The notes under the pieces: generated by a model
What the model saw: the letters and a program-made list of their open reading frames with translations, nothing else
Told to the model about the DNA's origin: nothing
Databases searched by the model: none
In this document: positions 36,612 through 45,372 of the stretch, one piece after another
Position numbering within the stretch: the stretch's first letter is position 1
How the letters are laid out: each line of letters opens with the position of its first letter
Origin: Fennellomyces sp. T-0311
Lineage: Eukaryota; Mucoromycota; Mucoromycetes; Mucorales; Lichtheimiaceae
Assembly: GCA_025266875.1 (NCBI GenBank)
Contig: JALLLT010000008.1
Coordinates: forward strand, 806,001 to 870,000
Direction of reading: 5' to 3'
DNA length: 64,000 bases
Position numbers and translations under genes: made by a program

Positions 36612-36624
36612 ATTTTTTCCGATG
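36612..36624 (-). repeat. Right terminal inverted repeat of Plavaka copy 2
   Basis: Reverse complement of the left repeat, 13 of 13. It is followed by ACGG (36625-36628), matching the left flank. Confidence 0.8.
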
Positions 36625-36960
36625 ACGGAAGACTACCAGGGACGCTTTATCTCTCCAATTTCAGAGATAACTGGATCTGCTCACCTCGTCCCTGACTTTA
36701 CTTGTCCAACGTATTCTGCGATAAGCATATTACCGTATGACAGTTATTTGGTCAACTATGACGTGTCGCAGCATCATTGGTGGGAAGGCGGAGACAATGG
36801 AGTCTTGATGACGATGGAAGACAGCGATCTGGTGAAGTGGGGCAGTAACTCTGATGACGAAGTAGCCGTTGTAGCAGATGAAGAAGCATCATCGATTGAA
36901 GTGGTTGAGGAGGAAGGTGCAGCCTGTGTCGCCACCGAAAGTTTGGAGGGAGATGGGGAT

Positions 36961-37234
36961 TGTGTTATCTGGTTGAATGTAAGTGATAGTAGGAATATGA
37001 AGACAAATAGGAATCCTTTGAGACACGGATTTATTCTGAAGATCAGATCTCGTTCTACTATCCATTCAATAAAGCTTATATACTATTCTACTACTATTGT
37101 ACTATGTGGTACAGGTACGTAGTACCATCCATGATTCTGAATGCTTATTCAGCTGAGTGCAATTCTCGGTATTTGAATTCTTATCCGGGCTTAACTCCTT
37201 AACACCTTCTCGGTCTTAACTCCTGGACACCACA
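36961..37234 (-). repeat. 3' LTR of the Ty3 element
   Basis: 274 bp; on the + strand it runs from TGTGTTATCT to GGACACCACA. No difference was found from the other LTR on reading, and translated fragments of both are identical. Confidence 0.93.
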
Positions 37235-37250
37235 TTTGCCCCCTCTAGGC
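37235..37250 (-). other. Polypurine tract of the Ty3 element
   Basis: On the minus strand AGAGGGGGCAAAT lies directly upstream of the 3' LTR, the expected position and base composition for the primer of plus-strand DNA synthesis. Confidence 0.7.
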
Positions 37251-37274
37251 TCTTTATTGCCTTTAGAAAAGCGT

Positions 37275-40200
37275 CTAAGTTTTGACAATAGATGTATTGC
37301 GAAAGTTGTACTTTCGTTTTTTTACGCTTTGATTCTTTTGTTCGCGTCTTCTCTTTGTTTGTGGTTTAGTCTTCTTGGGCGTGGAGTTATTGTTCTGAGG
37401 TATTACACTAGAGTTCAAACCCCTTCTTTTCCAGTACTTGGTAACGAAAGTAGGATCACTGAAATTCTGTGGTGGCTCCCATGTATCATCACTTTCGTCA
37501 TAACCTGTCCATCTAACACGGTAAAGAAAATTACCATTATGTTCTTTATGATCTACAATGTTCTCTACATCGTAAATTTCATCTACAGGCACGTCTTCGA
37601 CCTTTTGGACTGGTTTCATCTGTTCTGGTGAAAAATTTCTTCCAGCAAGCTTTCCTTCATAATCTTCTAAGGAATATGATCCGCCTCTAGTACGGCTGAT
37701 CACTTTGTATGGTCCTTTATAGCGAGGATCCATCTTGCCGGTCATCTCTGGCACTCTAATCATGACATAGTCTCCTGGTTTGTATTCTACAATCTTGTGT
37801 GTTCTATTGAATCTTTCTTCTTGCTTCTTGTTCACGTTTTTCGTTCTTTCTCCGATTGCGGGGAAGACAATCTGCTTCATATAATCTATTCTTTTCTGTA
37901 ACTCTTCTTGGCTAACTGGTTCGACGTCTGGATCTTCTCTGTAATCTTTAAAGTCATTTAACTTTCTTGCAAACATTAATGAAAATGGTGGAGTGTTATG
38001 ACGTGTGGAAACATTTGCGTTGATCGCTAGTTGTACCGAGGGTACTACTTTGTCCCAGTCTAACGTAGCTCCTCTGATCATCTTCTTGATGACGATGGTT
38101 GCCTTTTGTACCCATCTTTCTGCAGTACCATTTGCGCGCGGGTGATATGGAACGACTAGTCTATGTTCGAATCCGGAGTGTCTGGCAAATCTTTTCATCA
38201 GATCATTGACGAACTCAGTGCCGTTATCTGATTGGAGAACTTTTGGTAATCCAAAATCGCAGAAAATCTGAACCAGTGTCTTCACTATAGTGTCTGCTGT
38301 TTTATCCGGCAGTGGTCTCAGAATGCAAAATCTGGTCGCAATATCTACTAAAACCATCAGGTATCTGTTACCCGTTCTAGACTTGTCAAACGTCGCCAAA
38401 TCAATAGCAAGATGATCAAACGGTCCATCTGCTGTGATCGTTCTTAAAGGATGATATCCTTTCTGCGCAATATTAAACTTCTGGCACTCTCGACAGGACA
38501 TAACCAAATCTACCGCGTCTTTCTTTATGTTCGGCCAATGTAACCCATTGTTGTGTAGGGCTTGCACTATGGCATTTGCACCAAAGTGACCAAATAAGTG
38601 TGCTTTCTCTAGCAACTCTTTTCTCTCTAAAGTCGGCGGTTCAATTGTGTTTGCTTCTATTGAGGCAGCTCTGCTGTATCCATCTGTGGACTCTTCTTCT
38701 TCTTCTTCTGTTTCAGCTTCTTCTTTATGCTCCGTCAGAGCACTTCCCCCCTCCGAAGAGGCAACGACATCTTCATGGAACAGTCGTGATAAGCTGTCAG
38801 GAAGTCCATTCTGTTTTCCGGGAATATGGATAACCTCAAAATCATAATCAAATAATGTGTCGTACCAATTGGTTAACATATGATTCAAGTGCTTTTGTCT
38901 GTGTATGTAAATGAGAGCTTTGTGATCTGTATAAAGCGTGAACTCATTACCCCATAGGTATGTATGGAACTTCTTGAATGCAAAAATCACTGCACACAAT
39001 TCTTTCTTGGTGACCATATATGACCGTTCTGACTTGGTCAAGGCTCTAGCCATGAATGATATGATGTGCTTCTTGTTATCGTACTTCTGGTACAAAACAG
39101 CGGAAATGCCTACATTGGAAGCATCCGTAGCAACATGGAATCTCTTGGTCATATCTGGGAAGCTCAAAAGGGGTGCATGGAATAATGCATGCTTGAGTCT
39201 CTCAAAAGCATCTTGATGTTTCTGTGTCCATTGACTCTCTACGTCAGTTGAATATCTCAATTCATCTAATGGATTTGTGATATCTGAAATATATGGGATA
39301 TGTTGGCGGAAATAATTGATGAAGCCTAAATAAGACATCACCTCTTTGGCGGTGCGTGGTATTGGCCAACTCTGAGCATTGACAACGCGTCTTCTGTCTA
39401 AGGAATGACCATTCTGATCGACCCTGAATCCCAATAGATATACACTCTTCTGCATAAAATAGCACTTCTTTGGCTGTAAAATCAGATTCGCATCCGTCAA
39501 ACGATCGATCACAGTCGAAACGTGGTAGGCATGCTCTCCAATACTCTTTGAGTGTACCAAAATATCGTCTACGAAAATGGTAACCCATGGTAAATCTCCC
39601 AGTATCTTGTCCATGGTTCTCTGAAACCGTGCACTCAGGAACTTCAATCCAAAACATGATCCACGATGCATGTATCTCTTTGAATCCGGTCCTGTGAAAG
39701 CAAGTTTGTGTCTGTGCTCTTTTCGAATCGGGAATCTGGTGAACGCGAGTGCTAAATCTAGCTTTGTAAAGACTCTTGAACCGTTTAATCTATCGAAGAC
39801 TTGCTGCAGTGTTGGACTACAGTATTTGTCGTTCTTCTGATACTGGTTGATCATTCTGACATCAAGACAAATTCTGAATTTGGTAAAATTTCCATCTTCA
39901 TCGCGTTTCTTAGCAACGGTGAGTGGATTGTTCCAACGGTTGTCTTCATCCGGAGGAATTTCTACAATTGTTCTGTCGTCGAGCCATTTCTGAATTTGTT
40001 CTTGTACAGCAGGTTTCGCTTTGTGCGGAATGTCGTACTGTCTGCGATGGCACACAATGCCTTCTGGTGTTGGAATGGAAACCAGTGCTTCTGGCAATGG
40101 GCAAAGTTTTGTCTTGTCTACCAACGCGTTTTTCTCCAGGCTCGATTTGATCAATCTGTGAAATGTGGCTTGCTCTTTCTCAGTCCCGGCGGGTGACTCA

Positions 40201-41894
40201 TTTGGAATAACCGAGTCATCTATCTCCGGTTCCTTTTCTTCTTTCAAACCGTCTTTCCAGGTTGAAGCAAGTCCAGTATAGCCAATGCCCAAATCGTTGA
40301 AAAGATCTTTTCCAATGCTTGCTGGGTGGCCTCTTGTAATTCTCATAACCTCAAATTGGTACTTTACACTTCTGTTGTTGTGCTGTATTTCTAAGGGCTC
40401 TGTAATACCAATTCTTTTACTCTTCTTATCTGCACTTGCAAGTGAAATATGACCATCTGTTGGCAGCACACGAATATTCTCTTTATTACAAAAATTGTAA
40501 TCTACTGCGCTAAACGTGGCGCCTCCGTCCACAAGAGCGACCAAACGGCGACCTCCTATGGTGACAAAAGTGAGAGTTTCGTCCTCTTGGTCAGTGATCT
40601 CATCTTTTTTCTCTTCTTTCTTCTGTGACTTACAAGGCAAGGCATCTTCTGTGGATGAATCCACGACTCTGTGAGCTGCTCGGCTCGTTCTCTGGTTGTT
40701 GCTTCTTGCAACAGGGGACAAGGGAATACCCTTCGCAATCTTGTATGCGTCACAACGGTGACCTGGCTGTCTCGGACCACGGCAATACTTGCACGTATTT
40801 GGGTCGTACTGACCGCGGCGCTGCTGGTTGGCCGGGTTGTGCATGGACGCAGACGTACCGGGCACAAACACACGAGGACGACGATTGGCGGGCTGGTTGG
40901 ATTCTTCCTCTCTGGGTCGCTTGCTGCTTTCGGGTGCGTTGAGCTGCAAGCTCGCAACATACGTCACCATATCCTGCAAGGACACTTTCAGCAAATCATT
41001 GCCAAACTTGGTTGAGGCCAGCGCGTACACATCGTTCTTGTTCTCGAGCGACGACAACAGGGCAACGTTCATGACGCGCGGGTACTTGTCAAGGCCAGAC
41101 TCGATGCATCTTTGGTGGAACTTCCGTACATAGTGGGCCACCTTCTCGTTGCGTCTCTGCCGCATGTGGAGTACCGACTCCATCGTCTTGAGCTGCTGCT
41201 CCGGAGTGTCGTATTGGTCGATGATCTTGCAGCGAAGTTCATCCCAGGTAATGTCCGGATTCTTCTGGAGCTCGCCGTCCAACCAGATCGACTGGACGTC
41301 GTTCAAGCACTTTGGAAGGAGTCTTGCCCAGGTCTTCTCCACTTGGAAATTCGCGGAACGGACTTCTGCCTCGAACTTGTTCAGAAAACGCTCCGTCGAA
41401 ATGTGGGTGGCCTTGGTGGGATGCCACGTCTCCGCACCCACGATCTGCAGAGCAGGCAAGTCTTTCGGCACAAAATGGCTGAAGCTATCCGACTCAGCTT
41501 TGGCGGCGGCGGCATTCTTGGCTGCAATTTCTTGATGAGTTAAAAACTCATTGCAGGTAGGGAACCTCTCACGGCAGACCTCTCTGTAGTCTGTGACGTC
41601 CTTCTTGGCTGCCATTACCTCTTGAAGGAGCTTGGCTTTGGTGGCGGCGTCTTTCTTGTCAGCGACGGCCTCTTGGTAAGCAGCATCGGCTTCTTCGAAG
41701 ATCTCCTGCAGACCTCGGAACGTAGTCAAGGACTTGGCGTAAAAGGGTGCATCTTGGATCGACAAGTTCTCCATATCCAGTTCCATGTGGTCGGCTACCT
41801 CGGGGGTCATATCTTTTCCGGACTGTTGGCCTTGGTCCTGGATGTCCTTGCCGGTAAGCTCGGTCTTCTTGATAATCTCGGGAGTAGGTGACAT
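37275..41894 (-). CDS. Ty3/chromovirus Gag-Pol polyprotein
   Basis: One 1539-codon frame, with no frameshift between gag and pol. Domains in order: Gag capsid-like region with retrotransposon-gag motif (about 150-330); a cysteine/histidine knuckle CKYCRGPRQPGHRC (about 370-385, atypical spacing); aspartic protease with LVDGGATFSAV (about 455), where the usual D-T/S-G is D-G-G; reverse transcriptase with FVDDIL (about 776); RNase H with TDASNVG and LYTDHKALIYI; integrase with an HHCC zinc domain (LFGHF...CRECQKF, about 1100-1140) and D-D-E residues in AIDLATFD, LQSDNGTEF and NGTAERWVQ; and a C-terminal chromodomain (about 1430-1485, DEIYDVENIVDH...YRVRWTGY...DDTWEPPQNF). The chromodomain places it with chromoviruses that target heterochromatin. 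The ATG is only 33 bp from the 5' LTR. Confidence 0.95.
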   Translation of the reverse strand: MSPTPEIIKKTELTGKDIQDQGQQSGKDMTPEVADHMELDMENLSIQDAPFYAKSLTTFRGLQEIFEEADAAYQEAVADKKDAATKAKLLQEVMAAKKDVTDYREVCRERFPTCNEFLTHQEIAAKNAAAAKAESDSFSHFVPKDLPALQIVGAETWHPTKATHISTERFLNKFEAEVRSANFQVEKTWARLLPKCLNDVQSIWLDGELQKNPDITWDELRCKIIDQYDTPEQQLKTMESVLHMRQRRNEKVAHYVRKFHQRCIESGLDKYPRVMNVALLSSLENKNDVYALASTKFGNDLLKVSLQDMVTYVASLQLNAPESSKRPREEESNQPANRRPRVFVPGTSASMHNPANQQRRGQYDPNTCKYCRGPRQPGHRCDAYKIAKGIPLSPVARSNNQRTSRAAHRVVDSSTEDALPCKSQKKEEKKDEITDQEDETLTFVTIGGRRLVALVDGGATFSAVDYNFCNKENIRVLPTDGHISLASADKKSKRIGITEPLEIQHNNRSVKYQFEVMRITRGHPASIGKDLFNDLGIGYTGLASTWKDGLKEEKEPEIDDSVIPNESPAGTEKEQATFHRLIKSSLEKNALVDKTKLCPLPEALVSIPTPEGIVCHRRQYDIPHKAKPAVQEQIQKWLDDRTIVEIPPDEDNRWNNPLTVAKKRDEDGNFTKFRICLDVRMINQYQKNDKYCSPTLQQVFDRLNGSRVFTKLDLALAFTRFPIRKEHRHKLAFTGPDSKRYMHRGSCFGLKFLSARFQRTMDKILGDLPWVTIFVDDILVHSKSIGEHAYHVSTVIDRLTDANLILQPKKCYFMQKSVYLLGFRVDQNGHSLDRRRVVNAQSWPIPRTAKEVMSYLGFINYFRQHIPYISDITNPLDELRYSTDVESQWTQKHQDAFERLKHALFHAPLLSFPDMTKRFHVATDASNVGISAVLYQKYDNKKHIISFMARALTKSERSYMVTKKELCAVIFAFKKFHTYLWGNEFTLYTDHKALIYIHRQKHLNHMLTNWYDTLFDYDFEVIHIPGKQNGLPDSLSRLFHEDVVASSEGGSALTEHKEEAETEEEEEESTDGYSRAASIEANTIEPPTLERKELLEKAHLFGHFGANAIVQALHNNGLHWPNIKKDAVDLVMSCRECQKFNIAQKGYHPLRTITADGPFDHLAIDLATFDKSRTGNRYLMVLVDIATRFCILRPLPDKTADTIVKTLVQIFCDFGLPKVLQSDNGTEFVNDLMKRFARHSGFEHRLVVPYHPRANGTAERWVQKATIVIKKMIRGATLDWDKVVPSVQLAINANVSTRHNTPPFSLMFARKLNDFKDYREDPDVEPVSQEELQKRIDYMKQIVFPAIGERTKNVNKKQEERFNRTHKIVEYKPGDYVMIRVPEMTGKMDPRYKGPYKVISRTRGGSYSLEDYEGKLAGRNFSPEQMKPVQKVEDVPVDEIYDVENIVDHKEHNGNFLYRVRWTGYDESDDTWEPPQNFSDPTFVTKYWKRRGLNSSVIPQNNNSTPKKTKPQTKRRREQKNQSVKKRKYNFRNTSIVKT

Positions 41895-41927
41895 GGTAAT
41901 AGTAAGGTGAATTCAAAGGAAAAAAAA

Positions 41928-42201
41928 TGTGTTATCTGGTTGAATGTAAGTGATAGTAGGAATATGAAGACAAATAGGAATCCTTTGAGACACGGATTTA
42001 TTCTGAAGATCAGATCTCGTTCTACTATCCATTCAATAAAGCTTATATACTATTCTACTACTATTGTACTATGTGGTACAGGTACGTAGTACCATCCATG
42101 ATTCTGAATGCTTATTCAGCTGAGTGCAATTCTCGGTATTTGAATTCTTATCCGGGCTTAACTCCTTAACACCTTCTCGGTCTTAACTCCTGGACACCAC
42201 A
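41928..42201 (-). repeat. 5' LTR of the Ty3 element
   Basis: 274 bp, apparently identical to 36961-37234. Just inside it (minus strand) the sequence runs T8 then CCTTTGAATTCACC, with no TGG at the junction as a tRNA primer site would have. Confidence 0.93.
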
Positions 42202-42231
42202 GGGATGAGCAAGTACCATGGTACTTTGAAT

Positions 42232-42960
42232 AGAGTAACAAGGTAGCGAAGCCTAATATGCGAGATACATACGTACGTAGCTCACACAATGAAGTGCTAG
42301 CCTTGATTATAAAGTACGAAAATGGATACTGCCATGCACAACAACCCTTAAGTTATAGTAACATTTACTGTTTCCATGACAGCATATGTTTCAAAGAAAA
42401 AGGATCAATAGGCTGAATGAAGGTGCTTCGCAACTGTATGCATCCCTCATATTAGTAAAGGAGGTCTTTATAGGACCAAAAATGACCATTGAGGTACATA
42501 AGTATTCCTTAAAAGGTTGATATAGCTTTTGCATATCTATATAGGCTTTCGGTTTACACACATAAACTATATATGCACTCAATGGACTACATAGTAAGTA
42601 CTAAATAGTATTCACATAAGCATTACACTCTTTGCATTTACTGTATACTTTCTTGGTGTTCAATTATATGCTTATATGGGCGTACAAAGGCAAATTAGCC
42701 CTGAGAAGGATTCTAAGTACGCCTACGGCAAATTTCTCTGCTTATATATCTCAAATATGTGTTATAGATTACCAATAATCCTTATAGCAGCCAATAGGAT
42801 TTCATCTTTCGCCGATGGTGAATGGTAATAAGTGTATATACTACATTTGTCTGTCATACGCACCTACTAATGCATAGTCGTCGTAGCGATAATGAACTCA
42901 AGTTTCAAAATATCCTTACACCGGAAACATTCATGCCCTCGAGAAAGGAGGCCATTACAC
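42232..42960. other. AT-rich flank of Plavaka copy 1
   Basis: Begins right after the copy 1 transposase stop. The right end of copy 1 should lie here, but no inverted repeat matching the region near 26500-26900 was clear. Nothing else was recognised. Confidence 0.4.
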
Positions 42961-43842
42961 ATGATACATATCAATGGCTGGAAAGAAAACTCTTGTTTCA
43001 TCGATGTGGTTCTCGAAACGTTAATACGAGTTGTCATGCCAGTACTCCCAATGCCAACACCAACCGGCAACCTCCAGGATATCTCTGCATGCGATCAATT
43101 CTGATTGGATATGTGGAATTGTGTCAATGAAAATCGCTACGTTGATGCAAGTAGTGCCGGTCGAAAATTTCTGTGGAGTGAAAAATTTAAGAGTGACATG
43201 GGGGATCCGACTACCGTACTCAGCTACATTCTCAAGTCAAACTCGTCGACACTGGCTAGCGCACCGTTTTTGTTCCATTTGCATGGAAAGAAAGTAACGA
43301 TGCGACATTTAGAAGTACTCGATGAAGAAATCTTGAAGGAGGACTCGCTTTTGGGGCTATTTGAACTCGACGAGGCGATCTTCAAGGAGGAAAATCTGGG
43401 GAACCCAGATGAAGCATCGATTGGAGACTTACTAAATAACTGGATTGAGCAAGGGCACATAACTACACTCGTACCAGGGTTTTCATCAAAGAAACCGGAT
43501 ACAGTCATCCACAACACAATTTCAAGGTATCCGCCATTTCTCATTATCACAGATGCATCTCTGTCAAGTACATTCCGGAAAGAGCAAGAGTACGACACCA
43601 ATTACCAGACTATATATGACGATACAATCGATATACGGTTGAAGGTGTACGAATTGTGCGCACGTGTCGTATCAGAACGCTGCCATGGTCACCATTATGT
43701 CGTAAATTGCAGAATTGGCTCTTCAGTGTATGAGATTGACAACTTAAGAAAGTCAATTACAGGTCAAAAGAAAAGGCTTGACGGAAAGTGGAAGAATACA
43801 ATTTTTGTGGTGTACAAACTTGTTGGCGATGCCTATTATTGA
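42961..43842 (+). pseudogene. USP-like cysteine protease pseudogene
   Basis: The stretch reads as a 293-codon frame with one in-frame TGA (43102-43104) and a further open frame to the stop at 43842. Near the start, GWKENSCFIDVVLETLIRVV resembles the catalytic-cysteine box of ubiquitin-specific (C19/USPL1-like) proteases. Near the end, CHGHHYVVNCRIGSSVYEIDNL resembles their catalytic-histidine box. The middle is helical and acidic. The TGA lies between the two catalytic boxes, so no active enzyme is made unless it is read through. The upstream start could also be earlier. It lies about 730 bp after the copy 1 transposase stop; whether it belonged to that element is unknown. Confidence 0.55.
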
Positions 43843-45372
43843 TAGCATTTCGGTGGTGAACTCCTGTTGCCAATACAGCTCCTCTTCATAGATATTTGAT
43901 ACATACTTTGCTTTACGTACCTTCCATTTTTCATTTATTTTTTATACAATTTTTCGAGCAGTACATTATACCCTACACAAACGTCTGGATATTATAAAAG
44001 AGGGATTACTTCGATAAGTTACTATATATGGAATTGTATTATATGCAGGGGCATCTTGACTAAGCTACAGAAAATGGCGGACACCCGTATCAATTCCCGG
44101 CCCAAACCTCTCTAATGACAACTTTTTCGAGACGGGGTTTTTGTCGCATTTTTTCCGATTTATCTTTACCATCTTTATATATAGACCGCGCTGCCGATCA
44201 TCGATAAACATACACGATATCCTTCTCAAAAACAGGGAAGTGACTTCATGATTTAGTAGTGAGCATGTGCTTAATTATTTATGCTATGTATACGGTGCGT
44301 GAAATATACACATGGATCAATTTCAATGCTATCAATGACAAAATACTTCAAATACACACATATATGTTCTCTACCACAACGTCCAATATTACGATGTATT
44401 ATCGTTATCCGGCTCATCATCCTGCTGATTGACCACCAAGGGACCGATAAGAAAGTTATATCTTAACAGTCGCTCCGAATATACAGTGATAACGGTTGAA
44501 AGTACCACAGCAAATGAATTTCACAGTTTCTAGAGGAATTAATCAGAACAAAATCAAATATGCATAGCGATTAGGGACGATACAAACCATTGTTCGCCTT
44601 CACTCTTTTTACTGCCTTTTGATCGGAGGCAACATTAATACTTGAATCAGCAAGTGTTTCAATGGTTTGGCGCTTGTTTTGTTTAGTTCACCGGATGCGA
44701 TAGCTTGAGGTGTTCCAAAATAGTATCGCAAGAGATCAACACCTTTTTTTAGCAACGCGATATCCATATATCTCGTTATTCTGAGTATCAGATACTTCAT
44801 GCGACGATAGCCCCCCCCCCCATTTCAACCGCTGAACCTTTATGCCTGTTGCTTGAACTAATGTATAGAAGACGAGTTATTGATAGGGCTCTATCCCAAA
44901 GCATTGGAAATATATGTATCTCCCTGGCAACTCACAGTACTCATCTCGAAAATATTCACCAGTACCAGTTAACAGCTGAGGTAACCTGGGAGCGAAGTTG
45001 TTAAGCAAAATGGTGACAAATCGGGAAAGACTCAGTTGCCTGGGGTGTGCCTAGGAGTTGGGAGGGAGACAGACACAGCGTCGCTACCGATTGCTTGATG
45101 CGAACATGCGCGCAGATGAACGCAGCAATCGTCACTTAGGGCGCCGGGCTATATAGCACAAGGCTATAAGTCGCTCAGGAAATCCGTCACTCGCACAGGG
45201 CTAACCTCCACGGGGACCTTTGCAGGTGCTGCCGATAGGCTTCCTTAGCTGTGTTGCACTCATGTTAATGGAAAGAGAGAAAGTACTCAGAGTCTTGCAA
45301 GCAACGTAATTTAGTCGAAAAGCACAGGCAAATCTCAGCTGGGCTCGCGTATCACTGCAACCGGCATTTGCC
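43843..45372. other. AT-rich spacer with one arm of a long inverted repeat
   Basis: No gene was recognised. It contains the left arm 44036-44098 (listed separately) and a C-tract at 44812-44820. Short frames such as 44609-44800 (-) have no recognisable motif. Confidence 0.4.
44036..44098 (+). repeat. Left arm of a long-range inverted repeat
   Basis: From GTATTATATGCAGGG through TTGACTAAGCTACAG and ATGGCGGACACCC to GTATCAATTCCC. Nearly the same sequence occurs inverted at 51311-51396, 7.2 kb away, where one segment is duplicated. Confidence 0.8.

Larger units (their letters stand above)
30489..36624. mobile_element. Complete Plavaka-type (KDZ superfamily) DNA transposon, copy 2
   Basis: This 6136-bp element is bounded by 13-bp perfect terminal inverted repeats starting CATCGG and flanked by ACGG on both sides (GACGG if one TIR base is given to the flank). 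It is inserted in the transposase gene of copy 1. It holds two divergent intact genes, each of eight exons: accessory protein (-) and transposase (+), separated by 536 bp that must contain both promoters. Subterminal zones at both ends repeat CTCAACCC-type words and share TTGATGAACCCT (30608-30619 and 36549-36560), possible transposase-binding sites. Both genes are open, so it may be active or recently active. Confidence 0.85.
36961..42201 (-). mobile_element. Complete Ty3-type LTR retrotransposon (chromovirus)
   Basis: A 5241-bp element in minus orientation has two 274-bp LTRs that look identical, TG...CA ends, a GGGAT target duplication (36956-36960 and 42202-42206), a purine-rich tract before the 3' LTR and a single intact Gag-Pol frame. 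It is inserted in the tail of the copy 1 Plavaka transposase. LTR identity points to very recent insertion. Confidence 0.95.
26914..42231. mobile_element. Older Plavaka-type (KDZ) transposon, copy 1, interrupted twice
   Basis: The limits given are those of the recognisable coding remnants; the true ends were not found. It carries a minus-strand accessory-gene remnant (26914-28169) and a plus-strand transposase remnant (from about 28206 to the stop at 42229-42231), in the same divergent layout as the intact copy nested inside it. The 5' parts of both genes are missing, so an internal deletion probably removed the middle. The transposase tail is split by Plavaka copy 2 (30489-36624) and by a Ty3 element (36961-42201). 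Confidence 0.7.
28206..42231 (+). pseudogene. Plavaka transposase copy 1, split into three by two insertions
   Basis: Pieces at 28206-30488, 36625-36960 and 42202-42231 line up with the intact copy 2 transposase. The first covers WPMYLKLG, HASRVVAYLPIISNPIDGKARPWWSAAKTAI, KCVPALASYSADLPEQ, SGTSALSCPRCYVP, VDDLHQLGGAYKYLLQCTE, ILPCIHDLVPLQAALCLRHFIDF and SHGIVSAYTTNHSELQH. The second carries TEDYQG and HLVPDF; the third ends VPWYFE. Frame is continuous across both insertion points once one copy of each target duplication is removed. The N-terminal half (zinc finger and later) is missing, and stops occur near 28620, so it was already defective or has decayed. Confidence 0.75.

Noticed and set aside
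36625..37122. Apparent separate 166-codon gene
   Set aside because: It is the tail of the copy 1 Plavaka transposase running into the Ty3 LTR.
26450..42700. Possible terminal inverted repeats of Plavaka copy 1 (GTTTAT...TGTAA-like words near 26670 and 42550)
   Set aside because: The match is short and interrupted in AT-rich DNA; not convincing.
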